A DNA stretch of 54,533 nucleotides from Paracoccaceae bacterium (GTDB taxonomy: Bacteria; Pseudomonadota; Alphaproteobacteria; Rhodobacterales; Rhodobacteraceae). A program made the position numbers and the translations under genes. This document shows positions 32,074 to 40,332 of this stretch, in pieces (within the stretch, counting starts at the first letter, position 1; every line of letters starts with the position of its first letter). Under the pieces are notes generated by a model that saw nothing but the letters and a program-made list of their open reading frames with translations, was not told where the DNA came from and did not search any database. The stretch is from contig JASBSV010000018.1 of the NCBI GenBank assembly GCA_030148745.1, forward strand, positions 1 to 54,533. Reading direction: 5' to 3'.

Positions 32074-33097
32074 CTTCGGACGACTGCGCCCAAAGGTTGA
32101 TGTCCTCATCCGTCGACAGCTTTTCAATCGCGGCCAGCTCATCTTCGCTGAAATCCAGGTTCGCGGCGGCCTTGGCGCATTCGCTTATCTGTTCGGGGCG
32201 CGACGCGCCGATCAGGGCCGATGTGATCCGCCCTCCGCGCAGAACCCATGCGATCGCCATCTGGGCAAGGCTCTGACCACGGGCGGCAGCGATATCGTTC
32301 AAACCACGGATCTTTTCAATCGCGCTGTCGCTCAGCATATCGGCGTTCAGCGATTTGCCCTGAGTGGCGCGGCTGCCTTCCGGAACGCCCTTGAGGTATT
32401 TGCCCGTCAGCATCCCCTGCGCCAGAGGCGTGAAGGCAATCGAGCCTACCCCAAGATCTTCAAGCGTTTCACGCAGCCCGTCACGCTCGATCCAGCGGTT
32501 CAGCATGTTATAGCTGGGCTGATGGATCAGACAAGGCGTTCCCAGATCCTTCAGAATGGCCACCGCCTGTTTCGTGCGCTCTGAATTATAGGATGAGATA
32601 CCGACATAAAGGGCTTTGCCCGACCGCACGATCTGATCCAGCGCGCCCATTGTCTCTTCCAGCGGCGTCTCGGGGTCGAACCGATGGCTATAGAAGATAT
32701 CGACATATTCCAGCCCCAGCCGCTTGAGCGACTGATCGCAGGAGGCGATCAGATACTTGCGACTGCCCCATTGGCCATAAGGTCCGGGCCACATGTCATA
32801 TCCGGCCTTGGAAGAGATGATTAGCTCGTCCCTGTAACCGGCAAAATCGGTAGCCAGAATTTCCCCAAATGCCGTTTCGGCACTACCGGGAGGGGGGCCA
32901 TAGTTATTGGCCAGATCGAAATGCGTGATGCCATGATCGAACGCCGTGCGGCACATTGCGCGTTTGGTTTCATGCGGCGTGTCGCCGCCGAAATTATGCC
33001 ACAGCCCAAGTGAGACCGCCGGCAGGTCCAGACCTGACCGTCCGCAGCGGCGATAGACCATACGGTCGTAACGATCATCAGAGGGGACATAGGCCAT
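32066..33097 (-). CDS. Aldo/keto reductase, YghZ (L-glyceraldehyde 3-phosphate reductase) type
   Basis: 343-residue cytosolic NADPH-dependent oxidoreductase. The catalytic tetrad is visible: Asp and Tyr in [16 protein letters not shown], Lys in [15 protein letters not shown], His in [25 protein letters not shown] is characteristic of the YghZ subgroup, which reduces L-glyceraldehyde 3-phosphate and methylglyoxal; the physiological substrate here is not certain. The ATG at 33097 ([17 protein letters not shown]) has GGAG upstream; the frame opens 13 codons earlier. Cotranscribed with and overlapping nadD. Confidence 0.9.
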   Translation of the reverse strand: MAYVPSDDRYDRMVYRRCGRSGLDLPAVSLGLWHNFGGDTPHETKRAMCRTAFDHGITHFDLANNYGPPPGSAETAFGEILATDFAGYRDELIISSKAGYDMWPGPYGQWGSRKYLIASCDQSLKRLGLEYVDIFYSHRFDPETPLEETMGALDQIVRSGKALYVGISSYNSERTKQAVAILKDLGTPCLIHQPSYNMLNRWIERDGLRETLEDLGVGSIAFTPLAQGMLTGKYLKGVPEGSRATQGKSLNADMLSDSAIEKIRGLNDIAAARGQSLAQMAIAWVLRGGRITSALIGASRPEQISECAKAAANLDFSEDELAAIEKLSTDEDINLWAQSSEGV

Positions 33098-33316
33098 GGC
33101 AGGGGCTCCTTTGGTTTGCGCTCGCCCAAACTGCATGCAATGGAACGGATGTCAAATGACCCACCGCCCGCGCGCATAACGACTTGCGACAGGGCAGGAA
33201 TGGTCCCGCGCGCAACCGCGGCGGCACCTGTGGCAACCAAAGACATCCCGATTGCCCCTCTTTGCAGGAACGTATAAGTCACCAGAATTCGGACGCATAA
33301 GGCAGAAAGAACGCAG

Positions 33317-34972
33317 ATGGCATCTTATCAGTACGTCTATCACATGGACGGCGTTTCCAAAACCTACCCCGGCGGCAAGAAATGCTTTGAGAACATCCGC
33401 CTTTCCTTCCTTCCCGGCGTCAAGATCGGCGTCGTGGGCGTCAACGGGTCGGGCAAATCCACCCTGATGCGGATCATGGCCGGGCAGGACAAGGATTTCA
33501 CCGGCGAGGCATGGGCGGCCGAGGGCGCGCATGTCGGCTATCTGCCACAGGAGCCGCAGCTGGACGAAACCCTTGATGTGCGCGGCAATGTCATGCTGGG
33601 CGTGAAAGCCAAAAAGGACATTCTGGACCGCTATAATGAACTGGCGATGAATTACTCGGACGAAACCGCCGATGAGATGGCCAAGCTTCAGGACGAGATC
33701 GACAGCCAGAACCTTTGGGATCTGGACGCTCAGATCGACATAGCGATGGAGGCGCTGCGCTGCCCGCCGGATGAGGCGCAGGTGGCGACGCTTTCGGGCG
33801 GCGAACGTCGGCGCGTTGCGCTTTGCAAGCTGCTTCTGGAAGCGCCCGAAATGCTGCTTTTGGACGAACCGACCAACCATCTGGACGCTGAAACCATCGC
33901 CTGGCTTCAGAACCATCTGATCGACTACAAGGGAACGATCTTGATCGTTACGCACGATCGCTATTTTCTGGACGACATCACCGGCTGGATCCTCGAACTC
34001 GACCGCGGTCGTGGTATCCCTTACGAAGGCAATTACTCGGCCTGGCTTGAACAGAAAGCCAAACGGCTTGAGCGCGAGGCCAAGGAAGACAAATCCAAGC
34101 AAAAGACGCTTGAGCGCGAACTGGAATGGATCCGCGCCGGGGCCAAGGCCCGTCATGCCAAGCAAAAGGCCCGGATCAACGCCTATGAAGAACTGGCAGG
34201 CCAGTCCGAGCGTGAAAAGCTTTCGCGTGCTCAGATCATCATTCCCAACGGTCCCAGACTGGGCTCGAAGGTGATCGAGATCGAGAACCTCAAGAAAGGC
34301 TATGGCGACAAGCTTTTGATCGAGGATCTTTCGATCTCTTTGCCACCGGGTGGCATCGTCGGTGTGATCGGCCCCAACGGGGCGGGTAAATCAACCCTGT
34401 TTCGCATGTTGACCGGTCAGGAACAGCCCGACGAGGGGACCCTGACCTATGGTGACACTGTGCAATTGTCCTATGTCGATCAATCGCGCGATGCGCTGGA
34501 TGACAACAAAACCGTCTGGGAGGAAATTTCCGACAGTCTGGATGTAATCCAACTGGGAGACGCGGAAATGAACAGCCGCGCCTATTGCTCGGCATTCAAC
34601 TTCAAGGGCGGCGACCAGCAGAAAAAGGTTGGATTGCTTTCGGGGGGTGAACGCAACCGCGTACATCTGGCAAAGCTTCTGAAATCGGGTGGCAATGTCC
34701 TGTTGCTGGACGAGCCGACCAACGATCTGGACGTGGAAACGCTGCGCGCGCTTGAGGATGCTCTGGAAGATTTCGCCGGCTGCGCGGTGATCATCAGCCA
34801 CGATCGCTTTTTCCTCGACCGGCTGTGCACCCATATCCTTGCCTTCGAGGGCGAGGCGCATGTCGAATGGTTCGAAGGCAACTTCGAAGACTACGAAGAG
34901 GATAAAAAGCGCCGTCTGGGCCCCGACGCCTTGGAGCCCAAGCGCGTTAAATACAAGAAATTCGTACGCTAG
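33317..34972 (+). CDS. ettA: Energy-dependent translational throttle protein EttA (ABC-F)
   Basis: 551-residue cytosolic ABC-F protein with two ATPase cassettes and no membrane part. Walker A motifs are GVNGSGKST and GPNGAGKST; signatures LSGGERRRVAL and LSGGERNRVHL; Walker B LLLDEPTNHLDAE and LLLDEPTNDLDVE. The linker (about 240-320) is basic and helical, including ELEWIRAGAKARHAKQKARI. In E. coli EttA binds the ribosomal E site and gates entry into elongation according to ATP/ADP. The ATG at 33317 follows a GAAAGAA-type site. The 180-bp region upstream presumably holds its promoter and that of the divergent reductase. Confidence 0.96.
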   Translation: MASYQYVYHMDGVSKTYPGGKKCFENIRLSFLPGVKIGVVGVNGSGKSTLMRIMAGQDKDFTGEAWAAEGAHVGYLPQEPQLDETLDVRGNVMLGVKAKKDILDRYNELAMNYSDETADEMAKLQDEIDSQNLWDLDAQIDIAMEALRCPPDEAQVATLSGGERRRVALCKLLLEAPEMLLLDEPTNHLDAETIAWLQNHLIDYKGTILIVTHDRYFLDDITGWILELDRGRGIPYEGNYSAWLEQKAKRLEREAKEDKSKQKTLERELEWIRAGAKARHAKQKARINAYEELAGQSEREKLSRAQIIIPNGPRLGSKVIEIENLKKGYGDKLLIEDLSISLPPGGIVGVIGPNGAGKSTLFRMLTGQEQPDEGTLTYGDTVQLSYVDQSRDALDDNKTVWEEISDSLDVIQLGDAEMNSRAYCSAFNFKGGDQQKKVGLLSGGERNRVHLAKLLKSGGNVLLLDEPTNDLDVETLRALEDALEDFAGCAVIISHDRFFLDRLCTHILAFEGEAHVEWFEGNFEDYEEDKKRRLGPDALEPKRVKYKKFVR

Positions 34973-34999
34973 AGTTTGGGCGCCGCTCTGGCGGCAGCC

Positions 35000-35425
35000 T
35001 TAACCGTTCACCCAATTGACGATGGCGGTCGCCGGCATGGCGCCCGATTGGCGCTTTTTCTCGCGCCCGCCCTGAAAAGATACCATCGTGGGAATGCCGC
35101 GGATATTGTATTTGGCCCCCGCCTGGGGCTGATCCTCGGTATTCAGCTTGACCAGCCGGGCGCGGCCCTTCAATTCGCTGGCGGCTTTTTCGAACTCCGG
35201 CGCCATCATCCGGCAGGGGCCGCACCAAGGCGCCCAGAAATCCACCACCAGGGGCAGATCGTCGCTCCGCGCGGCCTTTTGCAAAGTCGCCAGATCGACC
35301 TCACGCGGTTTGTCCACGATCAGTTTCGCTCCGCAGGTTCCGCATTTTGGCCCCGCGTTCAGCCGTTCCTGATCCACACGGTTTACCTGAGCACATTCAA
35401 GGCAGGTCACTTTCAGAGCAGCCAT
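35000..35425 (-). CDS. trxC: Thioredoxin TrxC (thioredoxin 2)
   Basis: 141 residues. An N-terminal zinc ribbon (CLEC ... CGTC, residues about 9-31) precedes a thioredoxin domain with the active site FWAPWCGPCRMM and the cis-proline RGIPTMVSF. TrxC reduces protein disulfides and in enterobacteria is induced by OxyR under oxidative stress. The ATG at 35425 has AAAGGA upstream. It is convergent with ettA (27 bp between stops, with a weak 5-bp hairpin). Confidence 0.94.
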   Translation of the reverse strand: MAALKVTCLECAQVNRVDQERLNAGPKCGTCGAKLIVDKPREVDLATLQKAARSDDLPLVVDFWAPWCGPCRMMAPEFEKAASELKGRARLVKLNTEDQPQAGAKYNIRGIPTMVSFQGGREKKRQSGAMPATAIVNWVNG

Positions 35426-35547
35426 GGGCGCATCCTTTCATATTCGTTAAGTTGAATATAGAAACCCGCGCGCCGGCTACAAGACCAACACAGCCCAGGC
35501 GCGGCGCCCCGCAGAAAGTAGAGCCGCCGCTGACGCAGCGGCCCGGT

Positions 35548-35802
35548 TCAGACCCGCTTTACCAGTTTAATCAAAAACAGCAGGATCACCGCCCCAATGG
35601 TCGCATGAATAATCGCGGCAATTATACCGCCACCCAAACCAAACCCGATCAGCGGGAAAAGAAAACCCGCCACAAAGGCGCCGACGATACCAACGACAAT
35701 ATTACCCAAAAGGCCGAAACCGAACCCGGTCACGATTAATCCGGCAAGCCAACCTGCAATCGCGCCTATAATCAGAAAGACAATCAGACTCTCAAGTCCC
35801 AT
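35548..35802 (-). CDS. GlsB/YeaQ/YmgE-family stress membrane protein
   Basis: 84 residues, almost entirely hydrophobic with three predicted transmembrane helices and Gly-rich motifs (IIGAIAGWLAGLIVTGFGFGLLGNIVVG; IVGAFVAGFLFPL; GGIIAAIIHATIGAVILLFLI). This transglycosylase-associated-protein-like family is widespread and often stress-induced, without a proven biochemical role. The ATG at 35802 is preferred: GGAGG stands seven bases upstream, and that site overlaps the alternative ATG at 35814. Confidence 0.87.
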   Translation of the reverse strand: MGLESLIVFLIIGAIAGWLAGLIVTGFGFGLLGNIVVGIVGAFVAGFLFPLIGFGLGGGIIAAIIHATIGAVILLFLIKLVKRV

Positions 35803-36103
35803 AGGAACCTCCATTCAGGATGCACGGCCAAAATCAACCGTATGGCAAACCTAGATGAGCAAACCTGATCCGCATAGACCCTGCGTTAATCCTTCCGGCG
35901 GCGTGGCAATATTTTACTCACAACAGAAAAACCAGCGCACAGGTCGCATGGAGCGACCGCAGATTGGTGAGGAGATTATATCTATTTTCAATATGATAGA
36001 TAATTTTTTGGCATTTTTCGAAAAATTTTTCTCTCCCTGCCGAAACTATTTTCCGCCCCCTCCCGTGTCTACGCCACCCGAAACAAAATACAGGAGTATA
36101 CAG
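35803..36103. other. AT-rich upstream region of the exported DUF7282-like gene
   Basis: About 300 bp without a supported gene. The right half (35970-36060) is strikingly AT-rich for this genome. It contains the inverted repeat TATCTAT (35979-35985) / ATAGATA (35996-36002) with a 10-bp loop, then runs of T and A (TTTTTTGGCATTTTTCGAAAA, in two parts). It must carry the promoter of the downstream gene; the inverted repeat is a candidate operator. An in-frame extension of the downstream ORF through this region is not credible. Confidence 0.55.
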
Positions 36104-36511
36104 ATGAACCGCTTTATCGCCGCTGCTGGCGCCGTTCTTTTCGCTACCGCTGCTCAGGCTGGTCACCTCGACATCACCCTGAAGGGGGCTACCTTCAAGG
36201 GCGATACCGTGACCTTCCCGCAGGTTATGATGGACAAGGACGGCTGGCTGGTCATTCACGCCATGAAGGACGGCGCGCCCGTGCTGCCTTCGTCTCTGGG
36301 GTCCACTTTCGTACCTGCCGGCCCTTCGATGAATGTCGCTGTCGACATCAATGAGAAAGTGATGAAGGGCACCGATTATCTTGTCATGCTGCACTATGAA
36401 ACCAACGGCAATGGCACTTACGACTTTGGTGTCAACAACACCACCGATGACGGCCCTGCGCTCAAGGCGGATAAAACGCCCTATATGGTACAGTTCCGTA
36501 CCGAGATGTAA
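36104..36511 (+). CDS. Small exported protein, DUF7282-like
   Basis: 135 residues with a clear Sec signal peptide (MNRFIAAAGAVLFATAAQAGH). The mature domain (ITLKGATFKGDTVTFPQVMMDKDGWLVIH, then VLPSSLGSTFVPAG, VMLHYETNGNGTYDFG) resembles the DUF7282 beta-sandwich found in secreted proteins; I base this on pattern only and no function is known. AGGAG eight bases before the ATG sets the start. Codon choice is uniform and C/G-ending, and with the strong ribosome binding site and terminator it suggests high expression. Single-gene transcript. Confidence 0.78.
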   Translation: MNRFIAAAGAVLFATAAQAGHLDITLKGATFKGDTVTFPQVMMDKDGWLVIHAMKDGAPVLPSSLGSTFVPAGPSMNVAVDINEKVMKGTDYLVMLHYETNGNGTYDFGVNNTTDDGPALKADKTPYMVQFRTEM

Positions 36512-36521
36512 GACCGGTTGG

Positions 36522-36570
36522 AACCGCAAAAGAGCGGGGCGGGCAGATGCCCGTCCCCTCTGCGGTTTTC
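36522..36570 (+). terminator. Terminator of the DUF7282-like gene
   Basis: AACCGCA (36522-36528) pairs with TGCGGTT (36561-36567), with an inner stem GGGGCGGGCA / TGCCCGTCCCC and a small loop. TTTT overlaps the end of the outer stem. Ten bases after the stop codon. Confidence 0.85.
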
Positions 36571-36681
36571 CGTTCCGGTGTGCAGCACATTCTGACCCGC
36601 TGGGTCTTACCCAACCCGGGCAGCCGCGAGTTTGAGAAGGCCGCGTCTTTTCATGATCTTCAGGATATGCAATCAGGCTGC

Positions 36682-37380
36682 ATGGCTTATGTAATCCCCC
36701 CCCCGCCACAGCCCAGCGTCGCCGTCCAAGGCAGCGATGCGCGTTTTCCTGTCCGGCGGGTTTTCTGTGTCGGGCGCAATTACGCCGCCCACGCAAGGGA
36801 AATGGGGCGCGATCCGGATCGCGAACCGCCGTTCTTTTTCACCAAACCCGCCGATGCCGTTGTCGACAGCGGCGTAACCGTGCCCTATCCGCCCGAAACC
36901 GGGAACCTGCAGTATGAAATCGAATTGGTGGTCGCCATCGGCACGGGCGGCGCCAACATCCCGCCTGCGAATGTATACGATCATATCTGGGGCGCATCTG
37001 TCGGGATCGACCTGACGCGCCGTGATCTGCAAATGGCCGCGCGCGAGCTGGGCCGCCCATGGGATTGGGGCAAAGCCTTTGACATGTCTGCGCCCGTTGC
37101 CCCTCTGGTTCCGCTGCAAGACGTGCCCTCGCTTGAGAAGGGCCGGATATGGCTGGCCGTCAATGGCGAGATGAAGCAAGAGGCCGATTTGGCCGATATG
37201 ATCTGGCCGGTCCGCGATCATATCTCGATCCTGTCACGGTCCATGGCGCTTTGTCCCGGCGATCTGGTCATGACAGGAACCCCTGCCGGAGTGGGGTCGG
37301 TAGTGGCGGGCGACATCCTTACCGGTGCCGTTGATGGCCTGCCCGAGATTACCACGCCCATCGGCACGCGCGCATCATAA
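36682..37380 (+). CDS. Fumarylacetoacetate hydrolase-family protein, fumarylpyruvate hydrolase-like
   Basis: 232 residues. FAH-fold motifs are RVFCVGRNYAAHAREMG, PPFFFTKPADAVV, metal ligands in YEIELVVAIG, VGIDLTRRDLQ, WDWGKAFDMSAPVAPL, and the C-terminal CPGDLVMTGTPAGVGSV. Members cleave C-C bonds of diketo acids; this short form resembles 3-fumarylpyruvate hydrolase of the gentisate pathway, but no pathway genes are adjacent. The ATG at 36682 is the likeliest start (in-frame ATG at 36667 also possible). A run of nine C (36696-36704), coding for Pro-Pro-Pro right after the start, is a potential slippage site. Confidence 0.88.
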   Translation: MAYVIPPPPQPSVAVQGSDARFPVRRVFCVGRNYAAHAREMGRDPDREPPFFFTKPADAVVDSGVTVPYPPETGNLQYEIELVVAIGTGGANIPPANVYDHIWGASVGIDLTRRDLQMAARELGRPWDWGKAFDMSAPVAPLVPLQDVPSLEKGRIWLAVNGEMKQEADLADMIWPVRDHISILSRSMALCPGDLVMTGTPAGVGSVVAGDILTGAVDGLPEITTPIGTRAS

Positions 37381-37419
37381 GGCCGTCGCAAGCTCAGGCG
37401 CGCCAGCGCCAGCCTTCCG

Positions 37420-38124
37420 TCAATGTATGGCGGGTTTCCAACGCGGCTGACCTTCGTCCGTCTTCCGGAAAAATTCCCACAGGCGCACGCAGGAGCCTTC
37501 CAGCTCGCTCAACATCTGTGCCTTTGCGGCATCGGAAAGGGCCTGACCGCGTCCTACAAACCGGATTTGCCTGAGCATTCGTGCCAGAATTGGACGCATT
37601 TCCTCAAAGCACATACCAGAAGCGCCCTTCCGCGCCTCAAACCCGGTCTGGCGAAGGTCGATGTCCAATAACGCGCTTTGCCGGATAGCTGCGCTATGCA
37701 GCGCGTTATAGACACTATGATGGAGCGCTTCGCGGCTAAGCGCGTATTTTGCCACGTAATCGTCACACCCTGACTTGAGCGCCGAGACCGCAACAGCCGC
37801 CTGCGCATCCCCGGCGACCATGATTGTCGCGACACCCTGCTGGGCCGGGTGACGCTTGATCATGTCGAGCGCATCCAGCCCATTACCTTCCGGCAGTCGG
37901 TAGTCGATAAAAACCAGATCATAACTACGCCCATCCAGTTTTTCCCCGAGCCCAGCAAGCGAAGGCGTGTCGTCGATGCTGACCGGCAGGTTCGTTGTAT
38001 CCATCAAACGCCGCAGCCTTCTGCGATCGACATGATTGTCGTCGATGATCAGGACAGTGACGGTATCGGAAAAATCCAGCCCCTGCTCTGGAATAATCTC
38101 TGCGGTTGAAGCCGCGTAATTCAT
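37420..38124 (-). CDS. Response regulator with receiver domain and unrecognised C-terminal part
   Basis: 234 residues. The receiver domain (about 22-140) has the acidic pair Asp28/Asp29 in LIIDDNHVD, the phospho-acceptor Asp74 in VFIDYRLPEGNG, and Lys126 in YVAKYAL. The usual Thr/Ser after strand 4 is Ala104 (IMVAGD), a change in the switch residue. The last 90 residues are helical, without a helix-turn-helix, GGDEF, EAL or HPt motif that I can see (MRPILARMLRQIRFVG...LSELEGSCVRLWEFF). The ATG at 38124 has GGTGGA upstream. It follows the histidine kinase gene by 141 bp and is its likely partner. Confidence 0.85.
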   Translation of the reverse strand: MNYAASTAEIIPEQGLDFSDTVTVLIIDDNHVDRRRLRRLMDTTNLPVSIDDTPSLAGLGEKLDGRSYDLVFIDYRLPEGNGLDALDMIKRHPAQQGVATIMVAGDAQAAVAVSALKSGCDDYVAKYALSREALHHSVYNALHSAAIRQSALLDIDLRQTGFEARKGASGMCFEEMRPILARMLRQIRFVGRGQALSDAAKAQMLSELEGSCVRLWEFFRKTDEGQPRWKPAIH

Positions 38125-38265
38125 TGAGTCCACCCCCCAAAAAATCTGGTCGCCGGTTGATCCGGTGCAAAACTGTGATCTAGAAGTTTTCAATCGGTAA
38201 ATGTGACAGGCTCCAAAGCGGCGAAAAACAAACAACTTTAGAGGCTTTACCCCAAGTGCTCCGCA

Positions 38266-40191
38266 TTATGCCGCTTTATCGGCGCCGGTCATTGGCTGGA
38301 CGCAAGGAAAGTCAAAGGTAAATTTCGTGCCACGCTGCACGGTCGGATCGGACGCCACATCAATGTGGCCGCCATAACGGTCCAGAAGTTTGGCGATGAT
38401 GGCCAGCCCCATGCCGCTGCCCTCCACCTCGTCCCGCGATTTCAGCGTTTGAAACAGGCCAAAGACCTGATCGTGATAATCGGGCTCAATCCCCGGGCCG
38501 TCATCAGTGATCGAGATCATCATCCTGTCCTCCACCCGCCATGATCTGATTTCAATCACCCCATGTTCACGATCATGGTGCTTTATCGAATTGACGATCA
38601 GGTTCAGCATGATCTGCTTTATCGGTGTCGAATAGGTACATATCACCCCGGCATCGTCATCGACGCGGATCTGAAATTTCCGCCCAAGATCCAGCATATG
38701 TGTCACGTTCTCCACGACATCACGAATAGAGATGCGCGACATCCGCTGCTCTTCATGGCCGGCTTGCGCATATTCCAGAAGATCGCGCAGCAGGATCGAC
38801 AGCCGCTCCACCCGCCCGATCAGCAATTGCAGGTTTGCCCGGCATTCTTTCGGCAACAGATCGCCCGCGTCCTCGAGCGTCCATTCGGCCAGATCGCGGA
38901 TCGAACTGAGCGGCGCGCGCAGATCATGCGAGGCCACATAAGCGAATTTCTGCAACTCAGCGTTTGACCGGGCCAGCTCTTCGGCATTTTGTTTGAACAC
39001 CGCAAGAGCCCCTGCAATACCCGCGATCTCGTCTTTGCCGCTTGTGTCAACTTCCCCGCTCATGTCGCCGCCTGCCATCGCGCGCACGACACCGGTCAGG
39101 CGCGCAATCCTGCGGTTGATCTGGCGTTCCACAACCAGATAGTTCACCAGAACAACGCAAATGAGGATGAGCCCGGCAATGCCGCCCACAGTCTTTGCAG
39201 CGCTTTGCATTGTGCTCTGGAAAAGCTGCGTTGCCGCCCCGATCTCGCCCCGGGTCGTTGTCAGGGCATTATCAAGGGCGCTGGTCAGTTCGGCGACCGT
39301 CTGAACCTGCTGCGATCGCATGTCATCCAGCCGCTTGCGCGCGTTTTGATAAAGCTGCTGATTGGCCAGAATTCCGGCCCGCCCATTGATCAGCGTCCGG
39401 ATCCGGTCGATGACCACGGCAAAATCCCTGCGCACATTGGCATTGCGAAGCTTGAGCAATACCTGAGTCGAGCTTCGGATCTGAAATTCCAGCTGGCTTT
39501 TGATCGCCGGCAGCGCGCGTTTGTCGGTCGTGCTGGCCGCGCGGCTGGCAAGGCTGGCAATCTCGTTCAATTCATATTCGAGCGTCAGAAGACTGTTTAG
39601 GTCTTCGGGCTGGGTGGCAAGCGGCGCCGTTCCGCCCGGTCGCGCCGGCGCAACCCCCTGCAGGGCCGCTGAGGCGTCGAGCAAAAGAAGCTCGGACTGG
39701 GCTTTGAAAGCGTCGTGCAGACCGGTCAGTTCTTTTTTCAGGGCGGCCAGTTCTTTTTCGACCCATTTGATATTGAACTGGGCCTGAAACATCCCCTCCG
39801 AGGTTTGGTTCAGCCGGTTCAGCCCGTCAAGAATATCCCCCAGAAACCCGTTTGTCGCATCGGGCTTAGAAAACCGCTGGATAATGGCACTCAGATCAGC
39901 TTTGCGTTGGTCGTACGAACGATTCAGCGCGACCAGGTCGGCCTTGGAAAGGTCCACTGACAGCTGCGCCGTCAACCCCATGAGCGCCGTTAGCTCACGA
40001 CTGAGCGCCTGATCGTTCAGCAAGGCGGGTATCGCGCGCTGAACCAATACATCCTGCGAGCTGCGCAACTGCGAAAGCTGCGATCCCACAAACAGAATAC
40101 CGGCCAGAATGACGAGCGTGATGACCGCAAAGGCAAGGCGCAGCCGCGCAACCACCGTTGTTGTCCAGTTCACCGAAAAGCCGGACACCAC
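38266..40191 (-). CDS. Membrane histidine kinase with large helical periplasmic sensor
   Basis: 641 residues. TM1 (about 18-38) and TM2 (about 335-354) enclose some 295 periplasmic residues that look largely helical. Then HAMP (about 355-405), a coiled segment, HisKA with the phospho-histidine at 422 (FAYVASHDLRAPLSS), and HATPase with the N box (MLNLIVNSIKHHD), G1 (DDGPGI), F box and G2 (GSGMGLAI). All catalytic motifs are intact. The start is a GTG pair at 40191/40188 with AAGGA upstream. The response regulator gene follows, and a solute-binding protein gene diverges from a CtrA-site promoter region. That arrangement resembles systems in which a periplasmic binding protein presents a ligand to the kinase (as TorT-TorS). 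Confidence 0.93.
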   Translation of the reverse strand: MVSGFSVNWTTTVVARLRLAFAVITLVILAGILFVGSQLSQLRSSQDVLVQRAIPALLNDQALSRELTALMGLTAQLSVDLSKADLVALNRSYDQRKADLSAIIQRFSKPDATNGFLGDILDGLNRLNQTSEGMFQAQFNIKWVEKELAALKKELTGLHDAFKAQSELLLLDASAALQGVAPARPGGTAPLATQPEDLNSLLTLEYELNEIASLASRAASTTDKRALPAIKSQLEFQIRSSTQVLLKLRNANVRRDFAVVIDRIRTLINGRAGILANQQLYQNARKRLDDMRSQQVQTVAELTSALDNALTTTRGEIGAATQLFQSTMQSAAKTVGGIAGLILICVVLVNYLVVERQINRRIARLTGVVRAMAGGDMSGEVDTSGKDEIAGIAGALAVFKQNAEELARSNAELQKFAYVASHDLRAPLSSIRDLAEWTLEDAGDLLPKECRANLQLLIGRVERLSILLRDLLEYAQAGHEEQRMSRISIRDVVENVTHMLDLGRKFQIRVDDDAGVICTYSTPIKQIMLNLIVNSIKHHDREHGVIEIRSWRVEDRMMISITDDGPGIEPDYHDQVFGLFQTLKSRDEVEGSGMGLAIIAKLLDRYGGHIDVASDPTVQRGTKFTFDFPCVQPMTGADKAA

Positions 40192-40236
40192 CGTTTCCTT
40201 TTTTGTTAGCGATTTGATGTTTTTTCACGAAAAAAG

Positions 40237-40251
40237 TTAACCCCGCCTTAA
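40237..40251. promoter_or_regulatory. CtrA-type site TTAA-N7-TTAA between kinase and binding protein
   Basis: TTAA (40237-40240) and TTAA (40248-40251) are exactly 7 bp apart, a full CtrA recognition site. A further TTAA is at 40263-40266, next to an ATTCGAAT palindrome (40253-40260). The site is 45 bp upstream of the kinase start and 82 bp upstream of the binding-protein start. Confidence 0.65.
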
Positions 40252-40332
40252 AATTCGAATCGTTAATCTCGCATTGGTTGCTATGGGAAATAAGACAGAG
40301 GGGGCGTGATCATATTCGCGCCTTTTAACTAA

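Noticed and set aside
33152-34165. 337-codon minus-strand open frame opposite ettA
   Set aside because: Antisense to both the promoter and coding region of ettA, with no credible start context.
34982-34995. Terminator between ettA and trxC
   Set aside because: Only a 5-bp GCCGC/GCGGC stem without T-run; not strong enough to annotate.
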